From assembly GCF_003710805.1 (NCBI RefSeq), contig NZ_RHHB01000032.1, forward strand, positions 1-37,791: a stretch of 37,791 bases of DNA. The letters run 5' to 3'. The notes under the pieces were generated by a model that searched no databases, was not told where the DNA came from, and was given only the letters and a program-made list of their open reading frames with translations. The position numbers and the translations under genes were made by a program. Origin of the DNA: Agromyces tardus. Lineage in GTDB: Bacteria; Actinomycetota; Actinomycetes; Actinomycetales; Microbacteriaceae. Position 1 is the stretch's first letter. Each line of letters begins with the position of its first letter. Shown piece by piece: positions 23,515 through 33,268 of this stretch.

Positions 23515-24882
23515 CTACTCAGCGACGTGCTCCGCCAAGCCCTTCCATACGACCCGGACTGACTCCGGATCGAACTCCCGCCCTCGGCGGGGAGTCTTGA
23601 CGATCGTTACGACCGCTAGGTCATCAACGATCTGTCGACGAGTCTCGACGCTCGCAGCGCTCCAGGCGCCGGCGACGTCGCTCGCGCCGAGCACCGAGGC
23701 CGAGGGAGCGGGCCGCGCAGACATGGCGAGCCCTGCCAGCTCTCGGTCGATCGCGTCGCCCCGGTCTCGGAGGCGCTCGGTCGCCGTTGCGAGCTGCGAC
23801 GCCGTCAACGTACCGTCAGCGAACAATCCGGCGAGCTCGTCCATGCGCGCCCGCAGTTCAGCGGCCTCTTTCGTGAGACCCTCCGCACGTTCATCTGTTG
23901 GAACGGCGAGGGGCTCCGCCACGCCCCCGCGGACGAGGTACGCGACCACTACGGCGTCGACCACGGCATCAACGTGATCCGCGACTCGAGATAGGTGTCG
24001 AAAGCCCTTGCAGACATACGTGCGCCGCTCGTGTGCCTGACCGGCGACCATGATGCCGCCGCAGATGCCGCAGCGAGCCAGCCCACCGAGCAGAGTCAAT
24101 CCCGGTTTCGGCAGGCCGGTACGTCCGACGCGGAGGATCGCTCGCGCGAGGCGATAGACAGGCTCTGTCACGATCCCCTCCCACGGGGCGGGCCCTCGCT
24201 CGACGCCGTTGTACTCGAGGATGCCTGCGTTCCGCGGGTTCGCGAGCACATGACCGACCGATCCCGAATGCCAGGCCTTCCCGCCGCTCGTCGTGTACCC
24301 GGCCGCGTTCCATTGCTTCGCGATCGACGCTTGAGAGTGTCCGAGGATCAACGCCTCGTACGCTTCAGCGAGCGCCTTGGCTTCGTCTGGTCTATGAGTG
24401 ACGCCATCGTGCTCGAACCCGAACGGGCGCCGCTTCGAGGCCGTAGATGGCTTCCCCTGCGCGACTCGGTGCTCATTCGCCCGGATCTGACGCTCGGCCT
24501 TGCGCCGCGTCTCGAATCTCGCGATGCCCGCGAGCATCGTCGCACGGAACTCGCCGTCTGCCGTCGTGAGGTCGATCTCCCCGTCGACCGTGACGACGCG
24601 GGCCCCGCGCTCGATCAGCACATTCAGGTCGCGCGTCGAGCGCAGCAGCCGGTCGAGGTCGACCGCGACTATGACGTCGAACTCGACACCGATCGCCTGC
24701 AGCATCCGAGCCCACGCGGTCTTCGGTCCTCGAGTTCTGCTCGCCGATGTGTCGTTGTCGACGTACACAGGGCCAGCATCCCAGCCGCGCGCGTCGATGA
24801 GCTGGCCGCATCGCTTCTGCTGCCGTTCGATGCCCTCTGAGACATCGAGTGACTGCCGTGCGTAGACGGCCGCGCGCGTCAC
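23515..24882 (-). CDS. Large serine integrase (site-specific recombinase)
   Basis: The 455-residue protein has the resolvase catalytic domain at 1-150: YARQS with nucleophile Ser11, ERQQKRC, DLDRLLRS (conserved Arg) and GIARFETRRKAERQ. A recombinase DNA-binding domain follows (about 165-245, KRRPFGFEHDG, SIAKQWNAAGYTT, NPRNAG), then a zinc ribbon (RCGICGGIM ... YVCKG) and a coiled coil (about 340-400). This is the phiC31/Bxb1/phiRv1 class, which recombines attP with attB through a two-base crossover. The start is GTG with GAGGTG 6 bases upstream, overlapping a tiny frame by GTGA. The attachment junction lies only 85 bases upstream of the start, the usual attP position, which supports the ends proposed here. 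Confidence 0.95.
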   Translation of the reverse strand: MTRAAVYARQSLDVSEGIERQQKRCGQLIDARGWDAGPVYVDNDTSASRTRGPKTAWARMLQAIGVEFDVIVAVDLDRLLRSTRDLNVLIERGARVVTVDGEIDLTTADGEFRATMLAGIARFETRRKAERQIRANEHRVAQGKPSTASKRRPFGFEHDGVTHRPDEAKALAEAYEALILGHSQASIAKQWNAAGYTTSGGKAWHSGSVGHVLANPRNAGILEYNGVERGPAPWEGIVTEPVYRLARAILRVGRTGLPKPGLTLLGGLARCGICGGIMVAGQAHERRTYVCKGFRHLSRVADHVDAVVDAVVVAYLVRGGVAEPLAVPTDERAEGLTKEAAELRARMDELAGLFADGTLTASQLATATERLRDRGDAIDRELAGLAMSARPAPSASVLGASDVAGAWSAASVETRRQIVDDLAVVTIVKTPRRGREFDPESVRVVWKGLAEHVAE

Positions 24883-24932
24883 GATGACACCTCGATGATG
24901 GGCCGCTCGAGGGGTTCGATCCGGTAGGTCAT
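24879..24932 (-). CDS. Possible 17-residue leader peptide coupled to the integrase
   Basis: The frame MTYRIEPLERPIIEVSS ends at a TGA that overlaps the integrase GTG start. Another in-frame ATG at 24938 would add two residues and lies within the att half-site. No good ribosome-binding site is visible. It may couple integrase translation to transcripts entering from the junction; it could also be chance. Confidence 0.35.
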   Translation of the reverse strand: MTYRIEPLERPIIEVSS

Positions 24933-24937
24933 GGGCA

Positions 24938-24985
24938 TGATGCTACTTCATCCCTTGTTTTCGAACAGCAGGTCCCACCGCATGG
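24938..24985. other. Right attachment junction (attR)
   Basis: From left to right: TGATG (24938-24942), 6 bases, the attP arm CATCCCTTGT (24949-24958), 8 bases, the proposed crossover AG (24967-24968), then host sequence containing GTCCCAC and, on the minus strand, the displaced start ATG-CGG-TGG-GAC (24983-24972) of the host gene now at 15192-15827. Confidence 0.8.
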
Positions 24986-24989
24986 GGCG

Positions 24990-24995
24990 ACGGTA
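24990..24995 (-). promoter_or_regulatory. Orphaned host promoter pointing into the element
   Basis: On the minus strand TACCGT is followed by exactly 6 bases and the displaced host ATG (24983), the same leaderless layout as bcp, pdtaS and the cyclase. It now drives an 11-codon frame (MRWDLLFENKG then stop) and beyond it the integrase gene, whose start is 101 bases further on. The -35 region is weak. Confidence 0.5.
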
Positions 24996-25044
24996 CCCGC
25001 TCGCCGTGCTCCTGCCGGTTCTTCTCCACAGGCTGCCGAATCGC

Positions 25045-25074
25045 TTGACACCCAATCGGAGGCGGCCCTACGTT
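25045..25074 (+). promoter_or_regulatory. Primary-sigma-type promoter for the Rv3235-family gene
   Basis: TTGACA (25045-25050), an 18-base spacer and TACGTT (25069-25074) give a good housekeeping promoter in the host sequence right of the junction, reading toward the gene at 25163. Confidence 0.6.
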
Positions 25075-25080
25075 TCACTC

Positions 25081-25118
25081 AGGGATCATCCGAACGCCCC
25101 CCGATCGGGGGTGATCCC
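25081..25118 (+). promoter_or_regulatory. Nested inverted repeat in the leader of the Rv3235-family gene
   Basis: A perfect 14-bp palindrome CCCCCGATCGGGGG (25098-25111) is enclosed by AGGGATCA (25081-25088) and TGATCCC (25112-25118). It lies directly after the promoter and 45 bases before the start codon, so it could act as an operator, an attenuator or a leader hairpin. Confidence 0.45.
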
Positions 25119-25162
25119 CTCGTCGGCCCCGGTCGGCGAACGCCCGCCCTACTGGAGCAGAG

Positions 25163-25615
25163 ATGACCGCACGCCTTCCGAGCGCGCCCAGAACCGCCGT
25201 GGTCCACGGTACTGCGGCGCGCTACCTCGACCACGACGACGAGTACTTCGCCAGGCAGCCCGCCCGCCGCAGCGAACTCCCCGACCCCGAGCCGGTGCTC
25301 CGCAACCTCACGCACTGCGTGATCGAGGTGCTCGCCGGTGCCCGCGACCTCGACCAGCTCGCGCGGTGGGTCACCGACGACGTCTACCGCAACCTCTCGA
25401 AGCGGGTCGTGCTGGCCGCACGGGCGCGCAGGGTCAAAGGGCAGGCGCCGCAGCGCCCCGCCTTCTCGGTCGGGCGGGTGCGTCTCAGCGAGCCCGCCGA
25501 CGGCATCGTCGAGGCGGTCGTGATGGTGCACCAGCGCGCGCGGTCGCGCGCGGTCGCCATCCGCCTCGAGGGCCTCGACCAGCGCTGGCGCGCGAGCGCG
25601 ATCAGCGTGCTCTGA
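25163..25615 (+). CDS. Rv3235-family protein
   Basis: The 150-residue soluble protein matches the actinobacterial Rv3235 family in size and features: a variable N-terminus, a helical core (PVLRNLTHCVIEVLAGARDLDQLARWVTDDVYRNLSKR) and a C-terminal part (VRLSEPADGIVEAVVMVHQRARSRAVAIRLEG.. W). It is usually found near secA. The function is unknown. A GGAGCAGAG ribosome-binding site lies just before the ATG. In the uninterrupted chromosome it would stand divergent from, and next to, the host gene now at 15192-15827. Confidence 0.85.
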   Translation: MTARLPSAPRTAVVHGTAARYLDHDDEYFARQPARRSELPDPEPVLRNLTHCVIEVLAGARDLDQLARWVTDDVYRNLSKRVVLAARARRVKGQAPQRPAFSVGRVRLSEPADGIVEAVVMVHQRARSRAVAIRLEGLDQRWRASAISVL

Positions 25616-25667
25616 GCGGCGGGGGCGGTCTCCCGCACGCCCCGGTCCGCAGGCGCACCGAATCCAA

Positions 25668-25673
25668 TAGGCT
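25668..25673 (+). promoter_or_regulatory. -10 element for the leaderless cyclase gene
   Basis: TAGGCT is followed by 6 bases and the ATG at 25680, with no ribosome-binding site between: the recurrent leaderless layout of this window. Confidence 0.5.
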
Positions 25674-25679
25674 CGTGCG

Positions 25680-26933
25680 ATGGAGCGCACCTCCCGCCCG
25701 GCATCGCGCGTCCCCGGGGTGCTCGCCGCGGTCGGCTCGATCGGGTTCGCGACCGACGACGACGACGGCCGGCGCATGGAGAAGTCCGTCCTGACGTTCA
25801 CCGCCGTGTTCACCGCCGTGGTCGTGACGCCGTGGGCGGCGTTCTACTACGGAATCGGCATCCCCGTCGCCGCCGTCATCCCCACGGCGTACATCCTCGC
25901 GACCCTTGCCGGCCTTGCGCACCTCCGTGCGACGCGCGACGACCGATGGTTCCGCATCTCGCAGACGGCGATGTTCCTCGTCCTGCCGGCACTCGTGCAC
26001 GTGGCGCTCGGCGGCTTCGCGAACAGCAGCGCCGTGATCCTGTTCGGGCTCGCCGCCCCGGTCGGCGCGCTCTCGTTCAGCAGCGTTCGGCGGCCCGGGC
26101 TGGTGTTCGCGGCGTACGTCGTGATCGTGGTCGCGATGGTTCCCCTCGAAGGGGCGCTCCAGGCTCGCGCACCGTTCATCGCGACGTGGATCGTCACGGT
26201 GTTCTTCGCCATCAACATCGTCTCCGTGTCCGTGATCATGTTCGTCGCGATGCGCACCTACGTCCGGTCCCGGAACCGACTCGCGGCCGCGCTGGCGGAC
26301 GAGCGCGACCGATCGGATCGCATCCTGCGCAACGTCCTGCCCGGCTCGATCGCCGACCGCCTCGTGGCCGGCGAGCACCCCATCGCCGACCGCTACGACC
26401 GGGTCGGCGTGCTGATCGCCGACATCGTCGACTTCACGAGCCTGTCCGAGACGATGTCGGCGGATGCGCTGGTGCACGACCTCAACGAGCTGCTCGGCGC
26501 GTTCGACGCCCTCGCCGACCGGCTCGGGGTGACGAAGGTGAAGACGATCGGCGACGCCTACCTCGCGATCACCGGAGGTGCGAGCGGCGAGCCCGACGTG
26601 GCAGCCCTCGCCGACTTCGCGATCGGCATGCGGGGCATCGCCGCCGCCAATGCGATCGGGAACCGGTCCGACATCGTCCTCCGCATCGGGATGGATGTGG
26701 GACCCATCGTCGCGGGCGTCATCGGCGAATCGCGGTTCCTGTGGGACATCTACGGCGAGACGGTCAACACGGCGAGCCGCATGGAGTCGTTCGGGGTTCC
26801 GGGATCGATCCAGGTCACCGATCGTGTCGCGCAGCTCCTCGCGGTGGACTTCGAGCTCAGGGAGCGCGGCGTCATCGAGGTCAAGGGCCTCGGCCGCGTG
26901 CACACCTGGTTCCTCGAGGCACGCCGCGCCTGA
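25680..26933 (+). CDS. Membrane-anchored class III adenylate/guanylate cyclase
   Basis: The 417-residue protein has about six membrane helices (roughly 37-195), a linker helix (SRNRLAAALADERDRSDRILRNVLPGSIADRL, as in cyclase signalling helices) and a class III catalytic domain (about 235-410). The catalytic residues are present: metal-binding Asp in LIADIVDFTSLSE and in KTIGDAYLAI, a Lys in VTKVKTIGDAY for base recognition, and the Asn and Arg of YGETVNTASRME. The Lys and the following WDIYG Asp favour ATP over GTP, so cAMP is the likely product. The enzyme faces the cytoplasm. It is transcribed separately and lies between the Rv3235-family gene and secA, where it may be a lineage-specific insertion. 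No cyclic-nucleotide receptor is encoded in the window. Confidence 0.9.
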   Translation: MERTSRPASRVPGVLAAVGSIGFATDDDDGRRMEKSVLTFTAVFTAVVVTPWAAFYYGIGIPVAAVIPTAYILATLAGLAHLRATRDDRWFRISQTAMFLVLPALVHVALGGFANSSAVILFGLAAPVGALSFSSVRRPGLVFAAYVVIVVAMVPLEGALQARAPFIATWIVTVFFAINIVSVSVIMFVAMRTYVRSRNRLAAALADERDRSDRILRNVLPGSIADRLVAGEHPIADRYDRVGVLIADIVDFTSLSETMSADALVHDLNELLGAFDALADRLGVTKVKTIGDAYLAITGGASGEPDVAALADFAIGMRGIAAANAIGNRSDIVLRIGMDVGPIVAGVIGESRFLWDIYGETVNTASRMESFGVPGSIQVTDRVAQLLAVDFELRERGVIEVKGLGRVHTWFLEARRA

Positions 26934-26948
26934 CGCCGCAGCAACGAG

Positions 26949-26976
26949 AACGGCCCGGGTTCGCACCCGGGCCGTT
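26949..26976. terminator. Bidirectional terminator between the cyclase gene and secA
   Basis: Perfect 12-bp arms AACGGCCCGGGT / ACCCGGGCCGTT with a 4-base loop lie between two convergent genes, 15 and 11 bases from their stops. Confidence 0.85.
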
Positions 26977-26987
26977 CGTCGCTGGGC

Positions 26988-29786
<2,799 letters not shown>

Positions 29787-29866
29787 GGAATGCTCTCCTG
29801 TTGTCGACGGGCGCGTGGGCCAGGGTGGACACCCGGGCACGCCCGTTGCCGCCTGTGCAGACGGTC

Positions 29867-29872
29867 ATCATA
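29867..29872 (-). promoter_or_regulatory. Candidate secA -10 element
   Basis: TATGAT on the minus strand, 80 bases before the secA GTG and after the hpf terminator, fits a secA promoter. The -35 region is weak. Confidence 0.4.
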
Positions 29873-29903
29873 GCCATGCTAGCGGGCAGCAGGCTGGGCG
29901 CAG

Positions 29904-29940
29904 GCGTCGGCCGGGGGCGCCGTGCACCCCCGGCCGACGC
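29904..29940 (-). terminator. Terminator after hpf
   Basis: Perfect 14-bp arms GCGTCGGCCGGGGG (29904-29917) and CCCCCGGCCGACGC (29927-29940) with a 9-base loop, just beyond the hpf stop. Confidence 0.8.
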
Positions 29941-29945
29941 GACGC

Positions 29946-30647
29946 TCAGGCGCTCGCGCGCTGCAGGTCGTCGGAGGGCGCTCCCGCCCCCGCATCCGCC
30001 TGCTCGTCGAGGCCGATGAGGCCGTAGTCCCAGCCCTTGCGGCGGTAGACGACGCTCGGGCGTCCGCTCTCGGCGTCGATGAAGAGGTAGAAGTCGTGTC
30101 CGACGAGCTCCATGAAGTAGAGGGCGTCGTCGACGGTCATGGGGCTCGACGGGAAGACCTTGCGCCGGATGACGACGGGGCTGTAGGCCTCCTCCTCTTC
30201 CACGACCTCCTGCGTCTCGGTGACGACGGGGATGCTGCCGGTGCGCACCTGCTCGAGCACCTCGACGCCGGCGGCCTGCACGCCCACGTCGGAGAACCCG
30301 CCCTCGGCCGCCTCCCGCAGCGAGGTGGGACGTCGTTGGCCTCGATGGACCTTGCGCCGATCCTTGGCGCGGCGGATGCGCTCGAGGAGTCGTCCGAGCG
30401 CGACATCGAACGCCGCGTACTTGTCGGAGCCGTCGGCCTCCGCCCGGACCACCGGGCCCTTGCCGACGAGGGTGAGCTCGACGCGGTCGAGCCCGGGGAT
30501 GCCATTCTTCTCGCTGAGCCGGCTGAGCTTCACATCGAGGGCGATGGCTCGTTCGGACAGGTGGGAGACCTTCTCGGACTTCTCGGCCACATAGGCTCGG
30601 AACCGATCGGTGACCTCCAGGTTGCGTCCGACGATGTTCAGTTCCAT
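29946..30647 (-). CDS. hpf: Long-form ribosome hibernation promoting factor
   Basis: The 233-residue protein has the N-terminal S30AE domain (about 1-110, MELNIVGRNLEVTDRFRAYV... DVALGRLLERIRRAKDRRK), a variable linker and the C-terminal dimerisation domain (VVIRRKVFPSSPMTVDDALY... FYLFIDAESGRPSVVYRRKGWDYGLI). Long HPF binds the decoding centre of 30S and pairs ribosomes into inactive 100S dimers in stationary phase or stress. GGAGG lies 5 bases before the ATG at 30647, preferred over an in-frame ATG four codons earlier that is inside that site. A promoter at 30713-30741 and a terminator at its end make it a single-gene transcript. Confidence 0.96.
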   Translation of the reverse strand: MELNIVGRNLEVTDRFRAYVAEKSEKVSHLSERAIALDVKLSRLSEKNGIPGLDRVELTLVGKGPVVRAEADGSDKYAAFDVALGRLLERIRRAKDRRKVHRGQRRPTSLREAAEGGFSDVGVQAAGVEVLEQVRTGSIPVVTETQEVVEEEEAYSPVVIRRKVFPSSPMTVDDALYFMELVGHDFYLFIDAESGRPSVVYRRKGWDYGLIGLDEQADAGAGAPSDDLQRASA

Positions 30648-30712
30648 GACGACCTCCATCTACCGACGTGTCACCCGGATCTGAAGGGTGGTTCGACCAC
30701 GCCTGTCCTGAC

Positions 30713-30741
30713 ACCGTAGCCCCCGGGGCAGGCATTGTCAC
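30713..30741 (-). promoter_or_regulatory. hpf promoter
   Basis: On the minus strand GTGACA (30741-30736), a 17-base spacer and TACGGT (30718-30713) form a good primary-sigma promoter. The -35 element overlaps the comF stop codon. Confidence 0.6.
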
Positions 30742-31493
30742 GGGACTTTCGAATCGCCGTCGGGATGTCTCAGCGGAGTGTCAGCGAGCACCGCGATCGC
30801 GACCACGGCGCCTCCCGCGACCCGGATCGCGCGGCTCGCCTCGGCGAGCGTGGCCCCCGTGGTGACGACGTCGTCGACGAGCAGGAACCGTCGCCCGTCG
30901 AGGCGTCGAACGGCGCCGAGGGCCCCGGCGGCGTTCGCCTGACGGTCCTCCCGGCCGAGTCCGGCCTGGTCGGCCCGGGCCCGCTCGAGCCGGAGCACGC
31001 GTGCCGGTCGGAGGCCGCAGTGGCGCAGCAGCAGCTCCACTGGCGCGTAGCCGCGGGCGCGACGGGCGGCCGCAGTCGAGGGGACCGTGCAGACCTCGAC
31101 GGGTCCGGCGGCTCCCTCGCCGGGATCGAGCTCGGCGAGCGCCGCCCGGATGGCCGCGGCGAGCGGCACCGCGAGAGTGCGCGCGGCATCCGTGCGCCCC
31201 TCGTCCTTGAAGGACCGGAGCGCCCGCGCGGCCGGGCCCGCGTACGCGACGCCCGCCCACCCCGAGACGCCGCGGCGCTCCATGCGACGTGCGGGAGCCG
31301 CGAGCGACTGCCGGCACTCGGCGCAGATGCTTCGGTCGGGCGCGCCGCATCCCGCGCAGTCGACGGGAAGGAGCACGGCGAGTGCGTCGAGCACCGCCCG
31401 CGCCGCGCGGGCGAGGACGGCCCGGAGCAGCAGGGCGACGGACGCGGGCGAGGCAGGCGGGGCGGCCGGCGCGGCGTGGGCGGCGGGTGGCAT
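30738..31493 (-). CDS. comF: ComF-family phosphoribosyltransferase-like protein
   Basis: The 251-residue protein has an N-terminal Cys4 zinc knuckle (VDCAGCGAP ... CAEC, about 45-60) and a C-terminal phosphoribosyltransferase fold with the PRPP-binding motif FLLVDDVVTTGATLAEA. The pattern matches ComF, involved in natural transformation in Firmicutes and Proteobacteria; in actinobacteria its role is less clear and may lie in DNA or nucleotide handling. The start at 31493 is tentative because no good ribosome-binding site precedes it; a GTG eight codons upstream is an alternative. It is in the order lpqB-comF-hpf-secA that is usual in Microbacteriaceae. Confidence 0.88.
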   Translation of the reverse strand: MPPAAHAAPAAPPASPASVALLLRAVLARAARAVLDALAVLLPVDCAGCGAPDRSICAECRQSLAAPARRMERRGVSGWAGVAYAGPAARALRSFKDEGRTDAARTLAVPLAAAIRAALAELDPGEGAAGPVEVCTVPSTAAARRARGYAPVELLLRHCGLRPARVLRLERARADQAGLGREDRQANAAGALGAVRRLDGRRFLLVDDVVTTGATLAEASRAIRVAGGAVVAIAVLADTPLRHPDGDSKVP

Positions 31494-31588
31494 CCGCCCA
31501 GTCTCGTCTGCTCGCACAGGGGCCCACCGCGGATGCCGCGCGGCTCGCGTCGAGCCGTCCGGGTCCCGCACTGTGGAGGACGGGTCGC

Positions 31589-33268
31589 TCAGTCGGGCTG
31601 CTGCGGCGCGAGGAACCGGATGCCGGTCGCCTGCCCCTGCCACCCCACGCCGGCACGCGTGACCAGGTCGCCGGCGGTCGTGAGCACGCGCAGCTCGCGG
31701 AGGCTGTTCGCCCCGACGATCTCCCGCGCGCCGGCCGGTCCGTCGGTCGCGTCGGCCCGCCCGCCGACCTCCTGCTCGACGAGTCGGGCGCCGCCGCCCG
31801 GCGCCTCGGTGATCGAGCCGACCGTCTTCGCGTCGAGCCACGTGACGTCGAGCGGCACGCCCGCGACATCGGCCAGGTTGAGGGGAACGGGGCCGAGCGC
31901 CACGGGGTTGCCGTCGGAGTCGCGCTGGATCGAGGTGGCGACGATCCTCGACCGGGAGCCGTCGGCGAGGAGCGCGACGAGCCGGGTCGAGTCCCGCGAC
32001 ACCTCGATCGCGGCGATGCGCGATCCCGTCCACGGTGCCGAGACCTGGGTGGCCGTGCCGTCGGGGCCGAACCAGACGAGCGCATCGGGCGAATCGGCGG
32101 GAACCGACCAGACGTCCCCGTATCCGTCGATCGCGGGTGCCACGAGCCCCGCACGCGGATCGAGCAGCACCGCGTCCTCGCCGCTGCGCACGATCGACAC
32201 CCCGTCGGCGGAGCGCACCGCGGCCGACTCCCCGCCCGGCCCGAGGCTCGCCCCGGTCGGATCGAGGGCGGTGACCTGCTCGGAGAGTCCGTCGATGGCG
32301 ACGATCTCCTCCCCCGAGGTCGCGAGGAACCCGAACGTGGCGCCGTCGGAGACGACGGGGCGCTGGTTGATGCGCGGGGTGCGCACGGGTGCGTCGGCGA
32401 GGTCGGCCACCTCCTCGACGCCGCCGTTCAGGCTCAGGCGCACCTCGGTCACGTTCCGCACGCCGAGCAGGCTCTCCTGGAGCTGGTAGCGCATGCGCTG
32501 GATCGTCAGCAGGCTGTCGAAGGCGGGCCCGGTGAGCGACACGTCGGCGACCCCGCCGCTGACCGGCACGGTCGGCGACTCGAGCTGCACGTCCTCGGGG
32601 AAGGCCGAGACCACGCCGGGCGCGAGCCACTCCGCAGGCCCCGCGAGCAGCGCGCGCACGATGCTCGTCTGGGCAGTCTCCCGACCGGCGAACCACCGCA
32701 CGTCGGGCACGAGGTAGCGGAACTGCGGATCGTAGAAGTACAGGGTGTACTCGCGCCAGACGAGCTCGAACGTCGACTCGTCGATGAGGATCCCGGGCGG
32801 CGCGTTCGAGATGCGCCACTCGCCGTCGACCTGCTCGAAGGTGTACTCGAGCGGGATCGCGGTCACCGACTCCGGCTGGAGGTACTGCCCATCGGGGGCG
32901 AGGTTCGCGGCGGGCACCGCCTGGACCCGCCACTCCGCGTCGCTCATGGCCGACATCTGCCGGTCGGCGAGCACGTCGATCGTGCCGCCCGCGTCGGACT
33001 GCCACGCGCCGGCGAAGTCATCGGTGAGGAACGAACGGGCGACCTGGTAGTTGTTGCGCGGGCTCGCGGCGGCCTCGATGAAGCCCTGCAGGATCTGCTC
33101 CTGCGTCGCGCCCGGCTGCGGGCCGTCGACGAGCACGTCGAGGTCGAGCTGGTCGGGCTCGGTCGCGCGTCCCTGCTGCACCGATCCCGACGTGGGGATC
33201 GAGGCGCAGCCCGCGAGCACCGCCATCGAGAGCAGGGCGGCGACGACGGCCATCCGCCTACGCATCAT
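31589..33268 (-). CDS. lpqB: MtrAB-associated lipoprotein LpqB
   Basis: The 559-residue lipoprotein has a basic N-terminus, hydrophobic stretch and lipobox LAGC with lipidated Cys21. A GerMN domain follows (about 195-320, PTVPVSGGVADVSLTG...QESLLGVRNVTEVRLSLNG) and then a beta-propeller-like C-terminal half. LpqB lies outside the membrane and tunes the MtrAB two-component system in growth and division. The start overlaps the mtrB stop by 11 bases; two adjacent ATG codons (33268, 33265) stand 3 and 6 bases after GGAGG, and the second has the better spacing. Length and order are normal. Confidence 0.93.
   Translation of the reverse strand: MMRRRMAVVAALLSMAVLAGCASIPTSGSVQQGRATEPDQLDLDVLVDGPQPGATQEQILQGFIEAAASPRNNYQVARSFLTDDFAGAWQSDAGGTIDVLADRQMSAMSDAEWRVQAVPAANLAPDGQYLQPESVTAIPLEYTFEQVDGEWRISNAPPGILIDESTFELVWREYTLYFYDPQFRYLVPDVRWFAGRETAQTSIVRALLAGPAEWLAPGVVSAFPEDVQLESPTVPVSGGVADVSLTGPAFDSLLTIQRMRYQLQESLLGVRNVTEVRLSLNGGVEEVADLADAPVRTPRINQRPVVSDGATFGFLATSGEEIVAIDGLSEQVTALDPTGASLGPGGESAAVRSADGVSIVRSGEDAVLLDPRAGLVAPAIDGYGDVWSVPADSPDALVWFGPDGTATQVSAPWTGSRIAAIEVSRDSTRLVALLADGSRSRIVATSIQRDSDGNPVALGPVPLNLADVAGVPLDVTWLDAKTVGSITEAPGGGARLVEQEVGGRADATDGPAGAREIVGANSLRELRVLTTAGDLVTRAGVGWQGQATGIRFLAPQQPD

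Larger units (their letters stand above)
15761..24967. mobile_element. 9.2 kb serine-integrase element with a lone HK97 capsid gene (phage satellite-like)
   Basis: The ends are defined by matching half-sites at 15760-15790 and 24938-24968, offset by 9207 bases. Contents: cargo at the left (a membrane protein, a 92-residue protein, a secreted HNH nuclease), a winged-helix protein, a capsid gene, and a leftward series from integrase through small coupled genes and a RecA-like ATPase. No portal, terminase, protease, tail or lysis gene is present. The codon use is less extreme than in the host, and the host motif CGGATGCC/GGCATCCG is nearly absent. Size, integrase type and gene set resemble the phiRv1-type elements of mycobacteria. 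Best reading: a satellite or minimal prophage; a decayed prophage is possible but the genes look intact. Confidence 0.85.

Noticed and set aside
24949..24958. The inverted 10-mer CATCCCTTGT / ACAAGGGATG at the two ends taken as terminal inverted repeats of a transposon
   Set aside because: No transposase or target duplication is present; the repeats sit symmetrically about AG and next to a large serine integrase, which fits attP half-sites better.
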